Source: a bacterium (GTDB taxonomy: Bacteria > Bacteroidota > Ignavibacteria > Ignavibacteriales > Melioribacteraceae). From it: DNA of 43,633 nt. This document shows, piece by piece, positions 9,470-18,243 of this stretch (position 1 is its first letter; the number at the start of each line of letters is the position of its first letter). The notes under the pieces were generated by a model. It did no database searches and was not told the DNA's origin. It saw nothing but the letters and a program-made list of their open reading frames with translations. A program made the translations under genes and the position numbers. The DNA lies in NCBI GenBank assembly GCA_027398005.1, contig DAHYUM010000003.1:1-43633 (forward strand), read 5' to 3'.

Positions 9470-10456
9470 TTGAAAACAGAGATTAAACAAATACTTGTAA
9501 TAAGGCTAAGTTCCTTAGGGGACATACTGTTAACTACTCCTGTATTAAGGGCTCTTAAAAACAAGTACACCGGGTGCGATATTACATTCCTCTGCCGTAC
9601 CCAGTACCACAACGCAGTTAAAACCAATAAGAACATAAGTAACTTTCTGCTTCTTAATACCGATGAAAATGAGGCGGAAATAAGCGGCAAAATTAAAAGC
9701 GGCAATTTCGATTTAATTATAGACCTGCAGAACAATTTCAGAAGCCGCAATCTGCTTAAGGAAATTAAAACCCCAATTCTAAAATTCCATAAACCGAGCA
9801 TTAAAAAATTCCTTCTGGTAAATTTTAAAATAAATCTATACAAAAATTATTTAAGCATTCCGGAATTATACGCGGGCACGGTGCCGGGATTAGAACTTGA
9901 TGACGAAGGAATCGATTTTGAAATTCCCGCAGACTGTAAACCGTCCCTTTCCGATAGTGAAAAATATATCGGATTCATTCCAGGCTCGAAGCATTTTACT
10001 AAGAGGTGGCCCGATGAATTTTTTACCCGTCTTGGCCAGCTGATGAATAAGTACGGCTATACTATTGCAATCTTCGGCGGAAAGGATGACGCTGAATACT
10101 GCGGCAAAATAGCGTCGCGCATTAACAAATCGGTTAACCTTTGCAACGATAACGACCTTTACAAAACAGCCGCCGATATGCAGAAATGCAGTCTTATCAT
10201 CGGCAACGATTCGGGACTTATGCATACGGCTTCGGCAAATTACATACCTCTTATTGTATTATTCGGCTCTTCGGTTGAACAATTCGGTTTTGCGCCCTAC
10301 AAAAGGGAGGCAGTAATAATGCAGAATGAGAATTTGAAATGCCGCCCCTGCAGCCATTTCGGCAAAGAGGAATGCCCGAAAAAACATTTTAATTGTATGA
10401 ATGAAATAACACCAAATCTGGTTTTTGAAAAAATCAAAAAAATCTTGTCGCTATGA
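9470..10456 (+). CDS. Glycosyltransferase family 9 (heptosyltransferase-like)
   Basis: GT-B fold transferase related to ADP-heptose:LPS heptosyltransferases, 328 residues. The N-terminal domain opens with ILVIRLSSLGDILLTTPVLRAL, typical of GT9, and the C-terminal domain carries GFIPGSKHFTKRWPDEF and the donor-site IIGNDSGLMHTASA. A cysteine-rich tail (CRPCSHFGKEECPKKHFNC) is common in the family. The only start upstream of the conserved first strand is the TTG at 9470, with no clear ribosome site. Its stop overlaps the start of waaA by four bases, so it probably works on the LPS inner core. The exact sugar is not known. Confidence 0.88.
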   Translation: MKTEIKQILVIRLSSLGDILLTTPVLRALKNKYTGCDITFLCRTQYHNAVKTNKNISNFLLLNTDENEAEISGKIKSGNFDLIIDLQNNFRSRNLLKEIKTPILKFHKPSIKKFLLVNFKINLYKNYLSIPELYAGTVPGLELDDEGIDFEIPADCKPSLSDSEKYIGFIPGSKHFTKRWPDEFFTRLGQLMNKYGYTIAIFGGKDDAEYCGKIASRINKSVNLCNDNDLYKTAADMQKCSLIIGNDSGLMHTASANYIPLIVLFGSSVEQFGFAPYKREAVIMQNENLKCRPCSHFGKEECPKKHFNCMNEITPNLVFEKIKKILSL

Positions 10457-11730
10457 GACTCCTCTGGTATTCCCTGTATAATATTACCGCGCTTCCATTA
10501 TTGAAACTCTTCTTTCTTGTTGCCCGCTTTTTAAACGAAAAAATAGCGGAGGGAATTAGAGGCAGAAGCAATTTATTTGAAAATCTTGCAGCCTCCCTTG
10601 CGGCGGTTGACAGGAGCAAAAAGCTTATATGGTTCCATTCCGCTTCGCTTGGCGAATTTGAACAGGCAAAACCGATAATTGAAAAACTTAAAAGGGAAAA
10701 GAACGTAAACATATTAATTACATTCTTTTCCCCTTCCGGCTATAAAAATTCGGTTAAATATCCTTTTGCCGATATAATTTCATATCTCCCTTTCGATACA
10801 TCCAAACTGGCGCGCCGTTTTATTGAAACGGCCAAACCGGATCTTGTGCTTTTTATGCGCTACGATTTCTGGCCTAATTTTGTTAAGGTGCTTAAGGAGA
10901 AGAATGTTCCTTCATATATAGTAGATGCTACAATGAGGAAAGATTCGAGCCGTTTACTGCCCGTTTCAAAATCGTTTCATAAAGCATTATTCAATGATAT
11001 CTCAAAAATTCTTACCGTAAGCGGGGATGACGCCGGAAATTTCCGCAGCTTCGGCTATCCGGCTGAAAGACTTAAAGCCGTCGGCGATACAAGGTTCGAC
11101 CGGGTTTACGAAAAAAGCCTCGAGGCAAAGACCCGTAAACTGTTTGCCGACGGATTCTTTGAGGGTAAAAAGGTTTTTGTATTCGGCAGTTCATGGGAAG
11201 CGGATGAGGAAGTAATTCTTCCTGCGGTTGAAAAACTGTTCCGTTACGATAAAAATGCGCTGATGATTATTGCTCCGCACGAACCGACTATTCTGCACCT
11301 TGAAAAACTGGAACAGACATTCGCGGGTAAAATTCCGGCCATCCGTTTTTCGTACCTTAATAATTACAATAACGAAAGAATAATAATTGTAGATTCCATC
11401 GGGATACTTCTTACCCTTTACCATTATGCCGATCTGGTTTATGTAGGGGGAAGTTTCAAGCAGGGAATTCACAACGTGCTTGAGCCCGCCGTTTACGGGG
11501 TGCCGGTACTCTTCGGTCCCAAAATTAGCAACAGCCGCGAAGCGCTAAAGCTGGTAGAGCTTGGCAGCGGAATAATTGTAAACAATAAAATAGAAGCATA
11601 TAAAGAGTTAAGAAATTTATTCTCGAATGATGCCTTGAGAAAAAAACTGGGAGACATTTCGGCAGGCTTTGTTAATGAAAACATAGGAGCCACGGAAAGG
11701 ATAATAAAGGAGATTAACTCCGATATTTGA
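10453..11730 (+). CDS. waaA: 3-deoxy-D-manno-octulosonic acid (Kdo) transferase
   Basis: Membrane-associated GT30 enzyme that moves Kdo from CMP-Kdo to lipid A precursor, 425 residues, normal length. An N-terminal hydrophobic anchor (about residues 1-25) is followed by WFHSASLGEFEQAKPII, which contains the family's conserved glutamate, and by RYDFWPNF. The C-terminal GT-B half has FVFGSSWEADEEVILPA, ADLVYVGGSF and HNVLEPAVYGVPVLFGP. The ATG lies in an ATGA overlap with the preceding GT9 gene, which means translational coupling. It indicates that the cell has LPS. Confidence 0.95.
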   Translation: MRLLWYSLYNITALPLLKLFFLVARFLNEKIAEGIRGRSNLFENLAASLAAVDRSKKLIWFHSASLGEFEQAKPIIEKLKREKNVNILITFFSPSGYKNSVKYPFADIISYLPFDTSKLARRFIETAKPDLVLFMRYDFWPNFVKVLKEKNVPSYIVDATMRKDSSRLLPVSKSFHKALFNDISKILTVSGDDAGNFRSFGYPAERLKAVGDTRFDRVYEKSLEAKTRKLFADGFFEGKKVFVFGSSWEADEEVILPAVEKLFRYDKNALMIIAPHEPTILHLEKLEQTFAGKIPAIRFSYLNNYNNERIIIVDSIGILLTLYHYADLVYVGGSFKQGIHNVLEPAVYGVPVLFGPKISNSREALKLVELGSGIIVNNKIEAYKELRNLFSNDALRKKLGDISAGFVNENIGATERIIKEINSDI

Positions 11731-11895
11731 CCTGCATTTAATTTTGCCGAATTTATGCAAAAATTAGCCATTTTCGACAAAAATCATTTAAAATCCCTTC
11801 TTTTTTGATTAAAATTTTATTTTTTTCATCGATAATTAAGTTATTATAAGTTTAAATATGGGTAGATTATTCTTATTGACATATTAAGAGGAATA

Positions 11896-14800
11896 ATGTT
11901 AAGGCGCGGGGGTGTTCCCTATTCATTCGCTCTGCTGCTTATGCTTTTGTTTATCAATACCGCAAAGGCGCAGGATCTTAATGTAAAGACATACACCGTA
12001 ATGGAAGGGCTGCCCAGCTCTACCGTTAACGGAATTGCGCAGGACGGCTACGGAAGGCTCTGGTTTGCAACACGAAGCGGTATTGCAGTTTACGACGGGA
12101 TTGAATGGACAACTTATTCCAAGAATAACGGACTAGGCATTAATGAATTTACCGCAATCGCAAGCGACGGGGCGGGGCGTATTTGGGCGGTAAGTAAATC
12201 CAGCTCAGTTCAAATTGCGCTTTTTACCGGAAACAGCTTTAAGATTTTGAAATCGCCCAATTTCAAGGAACTTGTTTCGGAAGTTGAATCGAATTATTCC
12301 TTTGCCGTTTACACCAACGGCAATAATTCAACTGCGCTCATTTCTGTTGAAAAGGGGAATATTGTAGTTTATAATAACGGAAGCTGGCAAATTATTAATG
12401 TGGACCGGTGGGTAAAAGCGGGGGAAGTGCGCGATATTAAAGAGGCAGGCGGCCTGTTTTACATCCTTACATCCAACGGAATTCTTCTTTACGATCCGAA
12501 CGCGGGAATGAAAATTTTCAATTCCAACATCCCGCAGAATGAAATCCCTTTAATATCAAGAATGTATGTTGATTTTAAAGATGCCGGGAAGAATATTAAT
12601 ATTTGGGTGTTGGGGAGTAATTTCATAGGCCGGTTGAGCGGGGGCAAATATTCAAAAGTTGTTAAATACTTGGATGAAGGGAAAGCTTACCCTACAGACC
12701 GGGACTGCTTTTATCCCGATTATCATGGATTGTTTTTCTTCGGAAATCAGCGGAAGACTTCCCTTTACAGCGAAAGGAGCGGCAAAATTACCTACCTTTC
12801 CGCTCTTCAGCATTCAAATTTTTCCGGTTTTAACGGCGCCTTAAGGGATAGGGAAGACAACCTTTGGATAGCAGGGAACAGGGGAGTACAGAAACTTACA
12901 ATACCAAAATTCACAAGCTTCACTTCGCAAAGCGGTTTATTTAAAGATGAAGTTACTGCCGTTACACAGCTTGGTAATTCTATTCTTTTCGGCCACGAGG
13001 GGGGATTTACTTTTTATACCGACGGCAAATTTGAAATTAAGACAATTGAAAACTCGCGCCGGCGGGAAGACGGATTCAGGATAATGGAATTTGCCGGGGA
13101 CAGGGAAGGCAATGTCTGGTTTGCCGCTTCTAAAGAAGGGCTGGGCATAATGGATAAAAACCGGCGGATTAAATGGATCACTCTGCCGGGGGAACCCCTT
13201 TTCAATGTCGTTTCGGTCATTACCGATTCTGCCGGAGATATATTTGCCGCGACAAATTACAATATTTATAAAATAGTTGACGGAAAGCCGGAGAAAATTA
13301 AAATTGCGCCTCTTGAAAACACCGGCTATATAAGACGCATATTCATGGGAAACAAGGGGGAGCTTTGTGTTGCCACTATGGGCGCGGGGCTTTTTATTGG
13401 GAATGAAAAGAACGGTTTTAAAAACTACACCAATAAAGAAACTCCCGGTGCCAACAATATTTACTGCGGCAGCGTTATTGAGAATAATATTTTTATAGGC
13501 ACCCTTAACGGGGTATATAAAGTAGCCGGAGACTCGCTGGCCAAGTGCAATGCAGTTGAGGTTAACAGGCCCGTTTTCTTTATACATAAGGAAGGGGGCA
13601 ATATATGGGTAGGTACCGATTACGGCGTGATAAGGAAAGAAGGAGCATCGCAGGTTAATTATACTCCCCACGAAAATCTTGCCGGCATTGAAACAAACAG
13701 GGGCGCGTTTTTTAAGGACAGCAGGGGCAATATCTGGATAGGCACCGATAAAGGTGTATCGCGCTACATTGAACCTACCGGTAAGGAGAAAATTTACAAG
13801 CCGAATTTAATTGTAAGCTTTTTCGGCAGGGACCAGCAGACACTCCCCTCTAAAGATAAAATTGAAATAGAATTTAACCATAATGAGTTTACGGTAAATG
13901 TAGATGTAATTTCGTTTATAGACGAAGAGCAGAATACCTATATAGCTAAGCTGGAAAATTTTGATACTGACTGGCTGCCCGAAACTAAAAGCAGGGAAAA
14001 ACTCCGCTACACAAACCTGCCTCCGGGCACATACCGGTTAAGAATTAAAGGTAAAAATGCTTCAGGAGTTTGGAGCAGTGAATATGTTTCCCCCGAAATA
14101 ATAGTCCTTACGCCGGTTTACCGCCGCTGGTGGTTTATTGCACTGCTTGCTATTCCATCTATATTTTTCGGATATCTAATAGCCGATTATTTTACAAGAA
14201 GGAAATATACTTCACGGCTCGAAAAAGAGGTTGAAGAAAGAACAACCGATTTGAAGGAAAGCGAAATCAAATACAGGAATCTTGTTAATAATATACACGA
14301 CGGTGTTTATGTTGTAAGCGAAGGTGTTGTAAGGCTGGCAAATAAATCGATGGCCGAACTGCTTGGCTACGATTCAGTGAACGATCTTCTTGGAAAATCG
14401 TGGGTTGAATTTGCCTATGAAGAAGACCTGCTTATGCTTTCCAAAAGGAACAAGCAGAGGCTGAAGGGGGAAGATATAGGAGACCAGGTTGAATTAAGGC
14501 TTAAACATAAATCGGGCAAAATATTAAATGTTATAGCAACAGCAACACTTTCCATTTACGAAGATTCCCCTGCTATATCGGGTACTATTAAAGATGTAAC
14601 GGAGCTTAAAGCTCAGGAAGCTGAACTGCGCAAATTGTTTACCGCGGTCGATCAGAGCCCAAGTTCGGTTATTATAACCGATCCTTCGGGGGTTATTGAA
14701 TATGTGAATCCCGTTTTTGAAAAGCTTACCGGATATGCGAAAGATGAAATTGTGGGGAAAAAGTCGAGCGTGCTTAAATCGGGCAAAATGCCAGATAACA

Positions 14801-16437
14801 TTTATAAAGAATTGTGGATGACAATCAGCGGCGGCAATATTTGGCGCGGCGAACTTCTTAATTTAAATAAGGAAAATGTCCCCTTCTGGGTTAGGGCTTC
14901 AATTGCGCCTATTAAAAACCCAGACGGCAAAATAATAAGCTTTATAGGCGTTGAAGAGGATATTACATTCGAAAAGTTCGCGCGTCAGGAAATTGAAAGA
15001 AAGGAAAGTCTCCTTTCGGCTACCCTTGCCGAAGTGCCCGTTATAATTTTCGTTCTCGATTCAGCCGGGAAATTCACTTTTATTAAGGGAAGCGGACTTG
15101 ATTTGCTCGGGTTCTTTAACCAAGAGGAATTGATAGGAAAGCATTTAAGCGACCTGTTCGGCGAAAACAGCGAGCTTGAAGAGGACCTTAAAAAGGTAAT
15201 GAAGAATAAATCGCATACCTCGCTAAGGTTTGCAAACGGATTTGTCTTTGAAATACATTATTCCGCCATGGCTGTTGAAGGGGATAATGCCTCGGCTACA
15301 ATCGGGCTGGCTATTAACATTACTGATTATTACAATGCCGAACAGACAATAAGAGAAAGCGAATCGAAAATAAGGGCTCTGCTTGCGGCCATCCCCGATT
15401 ATATTTTCGAAGCCAACAGGGATAAGATTGTTGTTAATTACCAGCAGCCGGCTGTAGCCCCCATAAGCCTTCAGCCGAGCGATGTTTTAGGCAAAAGGAC
15501 TAATGAAATATTCCCGAATATTTATCCCGGAATTGATGAATGCCTTGAAAAAGTTTTTGAAACTGGGGAAAGCCGGATGAGAATTTTCGATTTCCATTAC
15601 GACGGAAGGCACCGCTATTTTGAGGCCCGTTTTGTACTTAAGGACCAGGAAAGGGTTCTTGCAATTGTAAGGGAAGTTACAGACCAGATGCTTGCAGAAA
15701 ATGAACTTGTTAAAGCAAAAGAAATTGCCGAAAGATCGGACCGTTTGAAATCGGAATTCCTCGCCCATATGTCCCACGAAATTAGGACCCCAGTTAATAC
15801 GATAATGAATTTTACCTCTTTAATGGAAGAGGAATTGTACGATAAATTATCGGACGAACTTAAAGACGGATTCGGCGTTATCAGGGATGGTGGAATGAGG
15901 CTTATTAGAACAATTGACCTTATTCTTAATATGTCCCAGATTCAAACCGGCACTTACAGTCCGGTCTTCAAGGAAATTGATCTCGATAAAACTGTACTTC
16001 CAAACCTGGTGCAGGAATTTAAATACCGCGCAAAGAGAAAGAATCTGGATCTTGTTTATATTAACAAATCGGACTCGTCAAAAGTATTTGCAGATGATTA
16101 TACAATAGGACAGATTTTTGCCAATCTTATTGATAATGCCCTTAAATATACAAAGCAGGGAAAGATTGAAGTACTGCTTAATAACAGGGACGGAGTTGTA
16201 ACTGTTGAAGTTGCCGATACAGGAATAGGAATATCGGGAGAATACCTGCCTCATCTGTTCTCTCCTTTTACTCAGGAGGAAATGGGATACACAAGAAGAT
16301 TCGACGGTACCGGATTAGGGCTTGCTCTGGTTAAAAAATATGTAGAAATAAACAATGCGGTAATAAGGGTCGAAAGCGAGAAGGATAAGGGAACCCGTTT
16401 TATTGTAGAGTTTAGAGTTAACGGCGCGCAGGCATAA
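11896..16437 (+). CDS. Membrane sensor histidine kinase with propeller and PAS domains
   Basis: A 1513-residue sensor. A signal peptide ends near AKAQDLNV. The exported part holds propeller repeats of the two-component-regulator type (LWFATRSGIAVYDG, NLWIAGNRGVQKL, NIWVGTDYGVI, NIWIGTDKGVSRY) to about residue 640. A Y_Y_Y domain follows (LPPGTYRLRIKGKNASGVWS), then one membrane segment at about 745-767. Inside the cell are four PAS domains (about 790-1260) and a kinase core with phospho-acceptor His1294 in MSHEIRTP, N-box DNALKYT, and G-boxes DTGIGIS and GTGLGLALVKKY. Unlike many hybrid sensors of this type there is no receiver or AraC domain, and no response regulator lies nearby. AAGAGG precedes the ATG. 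The ligand is unknown. Confidence 0.93.
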   Translation: MLRRGGVPYSFALLLMLLFINTAKAQDLNVKTYTVMEGLPSSTVNGIAQDGYGRLWFATRSGIAVYDGIEWTTYSKNNGLGINEFTAIASDGAGRIWAVSKSSSVQIALFTGNSFKILKSPNFKELVSEVESNYSFAVYTNGNNSTALISVEKGNIVVYNNGSWQIINVDRWVKAGEVRDIKEAGGLFYILTSNGILLYDPNAGMKIFNSNIPQNEIPLISRMYVDFKDAGKNINIWVLGSNFIGRLSGGKYSKVVKYLDEGKAYPTDRDCFYPDYHGLFFFGNQRKTSLYSERSGKITYLSALQHSNFSGFNGALRDREDNLWIAGNRGVQKLTIPKFTSFTSQSGLFKDEVTAVTQLGNSILFGHEGGFTFYTDGKFEIKTIENSRRREDGFRIMEFAGDREGNVWFAASKEGLGIMDKNRRIKWITLPGEPLFNVVSVITDSAGDIFAATNYNIYKIVDGKPEKIKIAPLENTGYIRRIFMGNKGELCVATMGAGLFIGNEKNGFKNYTNKETPGANNIYCGSVIENNIFIGTLNGVYKVAGDSLAKCNAVEVNRPVFFIHKEGGNIWVGTDYGVIRKEGASQVNYTPHENLAGIETNRGAFFKDSRGNIWIGTDKGVSRYIEPTGKEKIYKPNLIVSFFGRDQQTLPSKDKIEIEFNHNEFTVNVDVISFIDEEQNTYIAKLENFDTDWLPETKSREKLRYTNLPPGTYRLRIKGKNASGVWSSEYVSPEIIVLTPVYRRWWFIALLAIPSIFFGYLIADYFTRRKYTSRLEKEVEERTTDLKESEIKYRNLVNNIHDGVYVVSEGVVRLANKSMAELLGYDSVNDLLGKSWVEFAYEEDLLMLSKRNKQRLKGEDIGDQVELRLKHKSGKILNVIATATLSIYEDSPAISGTIKDVTELKAQEAELRKLFTAVDQSPSSVIITDPSGVIEYVNPVFEKLTGYAKDEIVGKKSSVLKSGKMPDNIYKELWMTISGGNIWRGELLNLNKENVPFWVRASIAPIKNPDGKIISFIGVEEDITFEKFARQEIERKESLLSATLAEVPVIIFVLDSAGKFTFIKGSGLDLLGFFNQEELIGKHLSDLFGENSELEEDLKKVMKNKSHTSLRFANGFVFEIHYSAMAVEGDNASATIGLAINITDYYNAEQTIRESESKIRALLAAIPDYIFEANRDKIVVNYQQPAVAPISLQPSDVLGKRTNEIFPNIYPGIDECLEKVFETGESRMRIFDFHYDGRHRYFEARFVLKDQERVLAIVREVTDQMLAENELVKAKEIAERSDRLKSEFLAHMSHEIRTPVNTIMNFTSLMEEELYDKLSDELKDGFGVIRDGGMRLIRTIDLILNMSQIQTGTYSPVFKEIDLDKTVLPNLVQEFKYRAKRKNLDLVYINKSDSSKVFADDYTIGQIFANLIDNALKYTKQGKIEVLLNNRDGVVTVEVADTGIGISGEYLPHLFSPFTQEEMGYTRRFDGTGLGLALVKKYVEINNAVIRVESEKDKGTRFIVEFRVNGAQA

Positions 16438-16454
16438 AATTAAATTTGTATCAG

Positions 16455-17744
16455 CTAGTTTGAGGGGAATGTTTCTTCGGAGAGTTCCCCGTTTTTATAT
16501 ACCGCAATCCTTTTTATCTTTCCCCCGGGGGTATAGCTAATGCATTTTCCGTCCAGTAAATTATTCTTAAACGATAATTCATCTGTAACGCGCCCCGCGT
16601 CATCGTAAAATTTTGAAATTCCGTTCCGCTCGCCCGAGGAATACATTTCTTCCGATGCGAGATGCCCGGTTTTTGTTAGAAATTTCTGAAGCCCTTCAAG
16701 TTTTCCGTTTTTGTAATTATAGTCGGCAAACAATTCGCCGGTATCGTAATAGCCTTTAGCGCTTCCTTCGGGCATTCCGTTGGTGTAGTAAAGTTCTTTG
16801 CTCAAAACTCCGTTCCGGTCGTATTCGGTATATTTGCCGTTCAATACACCGTTGGTGTAATTCCGCACCGAAGCAAGAGTACCTCCGTCGTGATAATATG
16901 TTGCCACGCTATCCAAAAGATCATCTTTATATTTACGCACCGATTCGAGGCATCCGCTGGGGTAGAAAAACCTGTTTATGCCTACTTTTTTCCCTTCCTT
17001 AAAAACGAGCTGTGCTTTAAGAGTGCCTTCGTCGTAAAAATCGTTAAATTTTTCTTCCTCTTTTTCGAACTTACCCATCAAATCGTATTTTACTCTTTTA
17101 ATAAGCTGTCCGTTCGTGTAAGTATCTATAACGCTTATTTTGCCGTCGGCATAGAATAATCTTGTTTCACCGTCAAGTTTATCATTTTTATAATTGGCTT
17201 CTAGCGATTTGACTCCGAAATCGTAATAGACTATCGATTTCCCCTCGAGCTTGTCATCAACATAATTGCATTCAACTTCGGTTTTCCCATTTTCGAAAAA
17301 TATTCTCGAAAGGCCGTTCAGCTTACCGTTTTTATAAACCCAAATGGCAAGAGGCTTCCCGCTTTTATAATAAGTCCTGTTTTCCCCTTCAAGAAGGTTG
17401 TTAACATAAACCGGTTCGGCCCATAGTTCCCCCGTTTCATAAAACCATTGCGATTTCCCCTCGAGCTTTCCGTTGCGGTAATTCCAAATCATGCTAACGG
17501 TTCCATCCTCAAAATACCATTTCGAAATCCCTTCTTCCTTTCCGTTAACAAAGTTCCATTCCTTCCATAACGCGCCGCTTTCATAATATTCCTTATAAAC
17601 TCCGTTTTTAACGCCGTTTACATAGGTGCCTTCCGATTTCAGTTTGCCCGAAGGGTAATATTCCTTTTTAACTTCCTGACCGTATATTAGTCCGGCAAAT
17701 AGGAATACGAGCATGAATATTTTGAGTGTTTTATTCATTTTCAT
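16455..17744 (-). CDS. Exported MORN/YwqK-type repeat protein
   Basis: A 429-residue protein with a signal peptide (MKMNKTLKIFMLVFLFAGLIYGQ) followed by about 16 tandem repeats of roughly 23 residues. The unit has the form YY-x2-G-x-L-x6-Y-x-NG-x-L-x-G, as in the YwqK/MORN_2 family. Repeats 8-9 are irregular. I used the ATG at 17744 instead of 17777 because only the shorter form starts directly at the signal peptide. Proteins of this type are often annotated as toxin-antitoxin or phosphatidylinositol-kinase-like by name transfer; nothing here supports that. Repeat arrays like this suggest a binding or structural role at the cell surface or in the periplasm. It is convergent with the sensor kinase, with 17 bases between the stops. 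Confidence 0.8.
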   Translation of the reverse strand: MKMNKTLKIFMLVFLFAGLIYGQEVKKEYYPSGKLKSEGTYVNGVKNGVYKEYYESGALWKEWNFVNGKEEGISKWYFEDGTVSMIWNYRNGKLEGKSQWFYETGELWAEPVYVNNLLEGENRTYYKSGKPLAIWVYKNGKLNGLSRIFFENGKTEVECNYVDDKLEGKSIVYYDFGVKSLEANYKNDKLDGETRLFYADGKISVIDTYTNGQLIKRVKYDLMGKFEKEEEKFNDFYDEGTLKAQLVFKEGKKVGINRFFYPSGCLESVRKYKDDLLDSVATYYHDGGTLASVRNYTNGVLNGKYTEYDRNGVLSKELYYTNGMPEGSAKGYYDTGELFADYNYKNGKLEGLQKFLTKTGHLASEEMYSSGERNGISKFYDDAGRVTDELSFKNNLLDGKCISYTPGGKIKRIAVYKNGELSEETFPSN

Positions 17745-17845
17745 AGTAATATTGTTTCTATCCGTCAAACTTACCAAGAGATTGTATAAAAACGAAAACT
17801 GTTTCCATATTTTTTCCTATTTTTGGGTGTAAAATTGAGGATTTT

Positions 17846-18241
17846 ATGTACCAGACAGACGTTAAAGTCTATTTTTATGATGCGGACCCTGCGGGAATAA
17901 TATTTTATGCCAGCATTTTTAAATTTGCGCACTACGCGTATGAAGATTTGATGAGGCATTTTGGTTTAGAACGGAATTATTTTTTCGACGACGAGCTCAT
18001 TCTTCCGATAATACATACACAGGCCGATTATTTCAGCCCCATTAAGGTGGGGGAAAAACTGATTATCTCAGTCACTGTTTCTCAGCTAAGGGATAATTCG
18101 TTTGAGTTAAGTTATAAATTTACCGATGAGAATGAAAAGATCCGCGCTTCGGCAAAGACTGTTCATGTGTGCGTAAGCAAAGCTGGATTCAAAAAAGTTA
18201 AAATACCGGCAGAATTATTTGCCAGGCTTAAGAGTGTGTAG
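17846..18241 (+). CDS. Hotdog-fold acyl-CoA thioesterase, probable DHNA-CoA thioesterase
   Basis: A 131-residue protein of the 4-hydroxybenzoyl-CoA thioesterase group. The catalytic segment near the N-terminus reads YFYDADPAGIIFYASIF, with the conserved aspartate of the D-x-D-x-x-G-I/V-V/I-Y pattern, and the rest has the strand-helix-strand layout of a hotdog protein. GAGG sits before the ATG. The stop is two bases from the menE stop on the other strand. Because menB-menA and all earlier steps are adjacent, the best guess is hydrolysis of 1,4-dihydroxy-2-naphthoyl-CoA, the step between MenB and MenA. A general acyl-CoA thioesterase role (YbgC-like) is the alternative. Confidence 0.8.
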   Translation: MYQTDVKVYFYDADPAGIIFYASIFKFAHYAYEDLMRHFGLERNYFFDDELILPIIHTQADYFSPIKVGEKLIISVTVSQLRDNSFELSYKFTDENEKIRASAKTVHVCVSKAGFKKVKIPAELFARLKSV

Positions 18242-18243
18242 GT

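Noticed and set aside
12937-13671. Long minus-strand open frame of 244 codons
   Set aside because: It lies opposite the propeller part of the sensor kinase, whose protein has clear domain motifs; the opposite frame has no motif and no ribosome site.
16455-17744. Toxin-antitoxin assignment for the YwqK-like protein
   Set aside because: The name is attached to the family by transfer, but there is no partner gene, and the protein is exported and made only of repeats.
17745-17777. Longer N-terminus for the MORN-repeat protein
   Set aside because: The added residues would put charged and polar residues before the signal peptide, and the downstream ATG fits an exported protein better.
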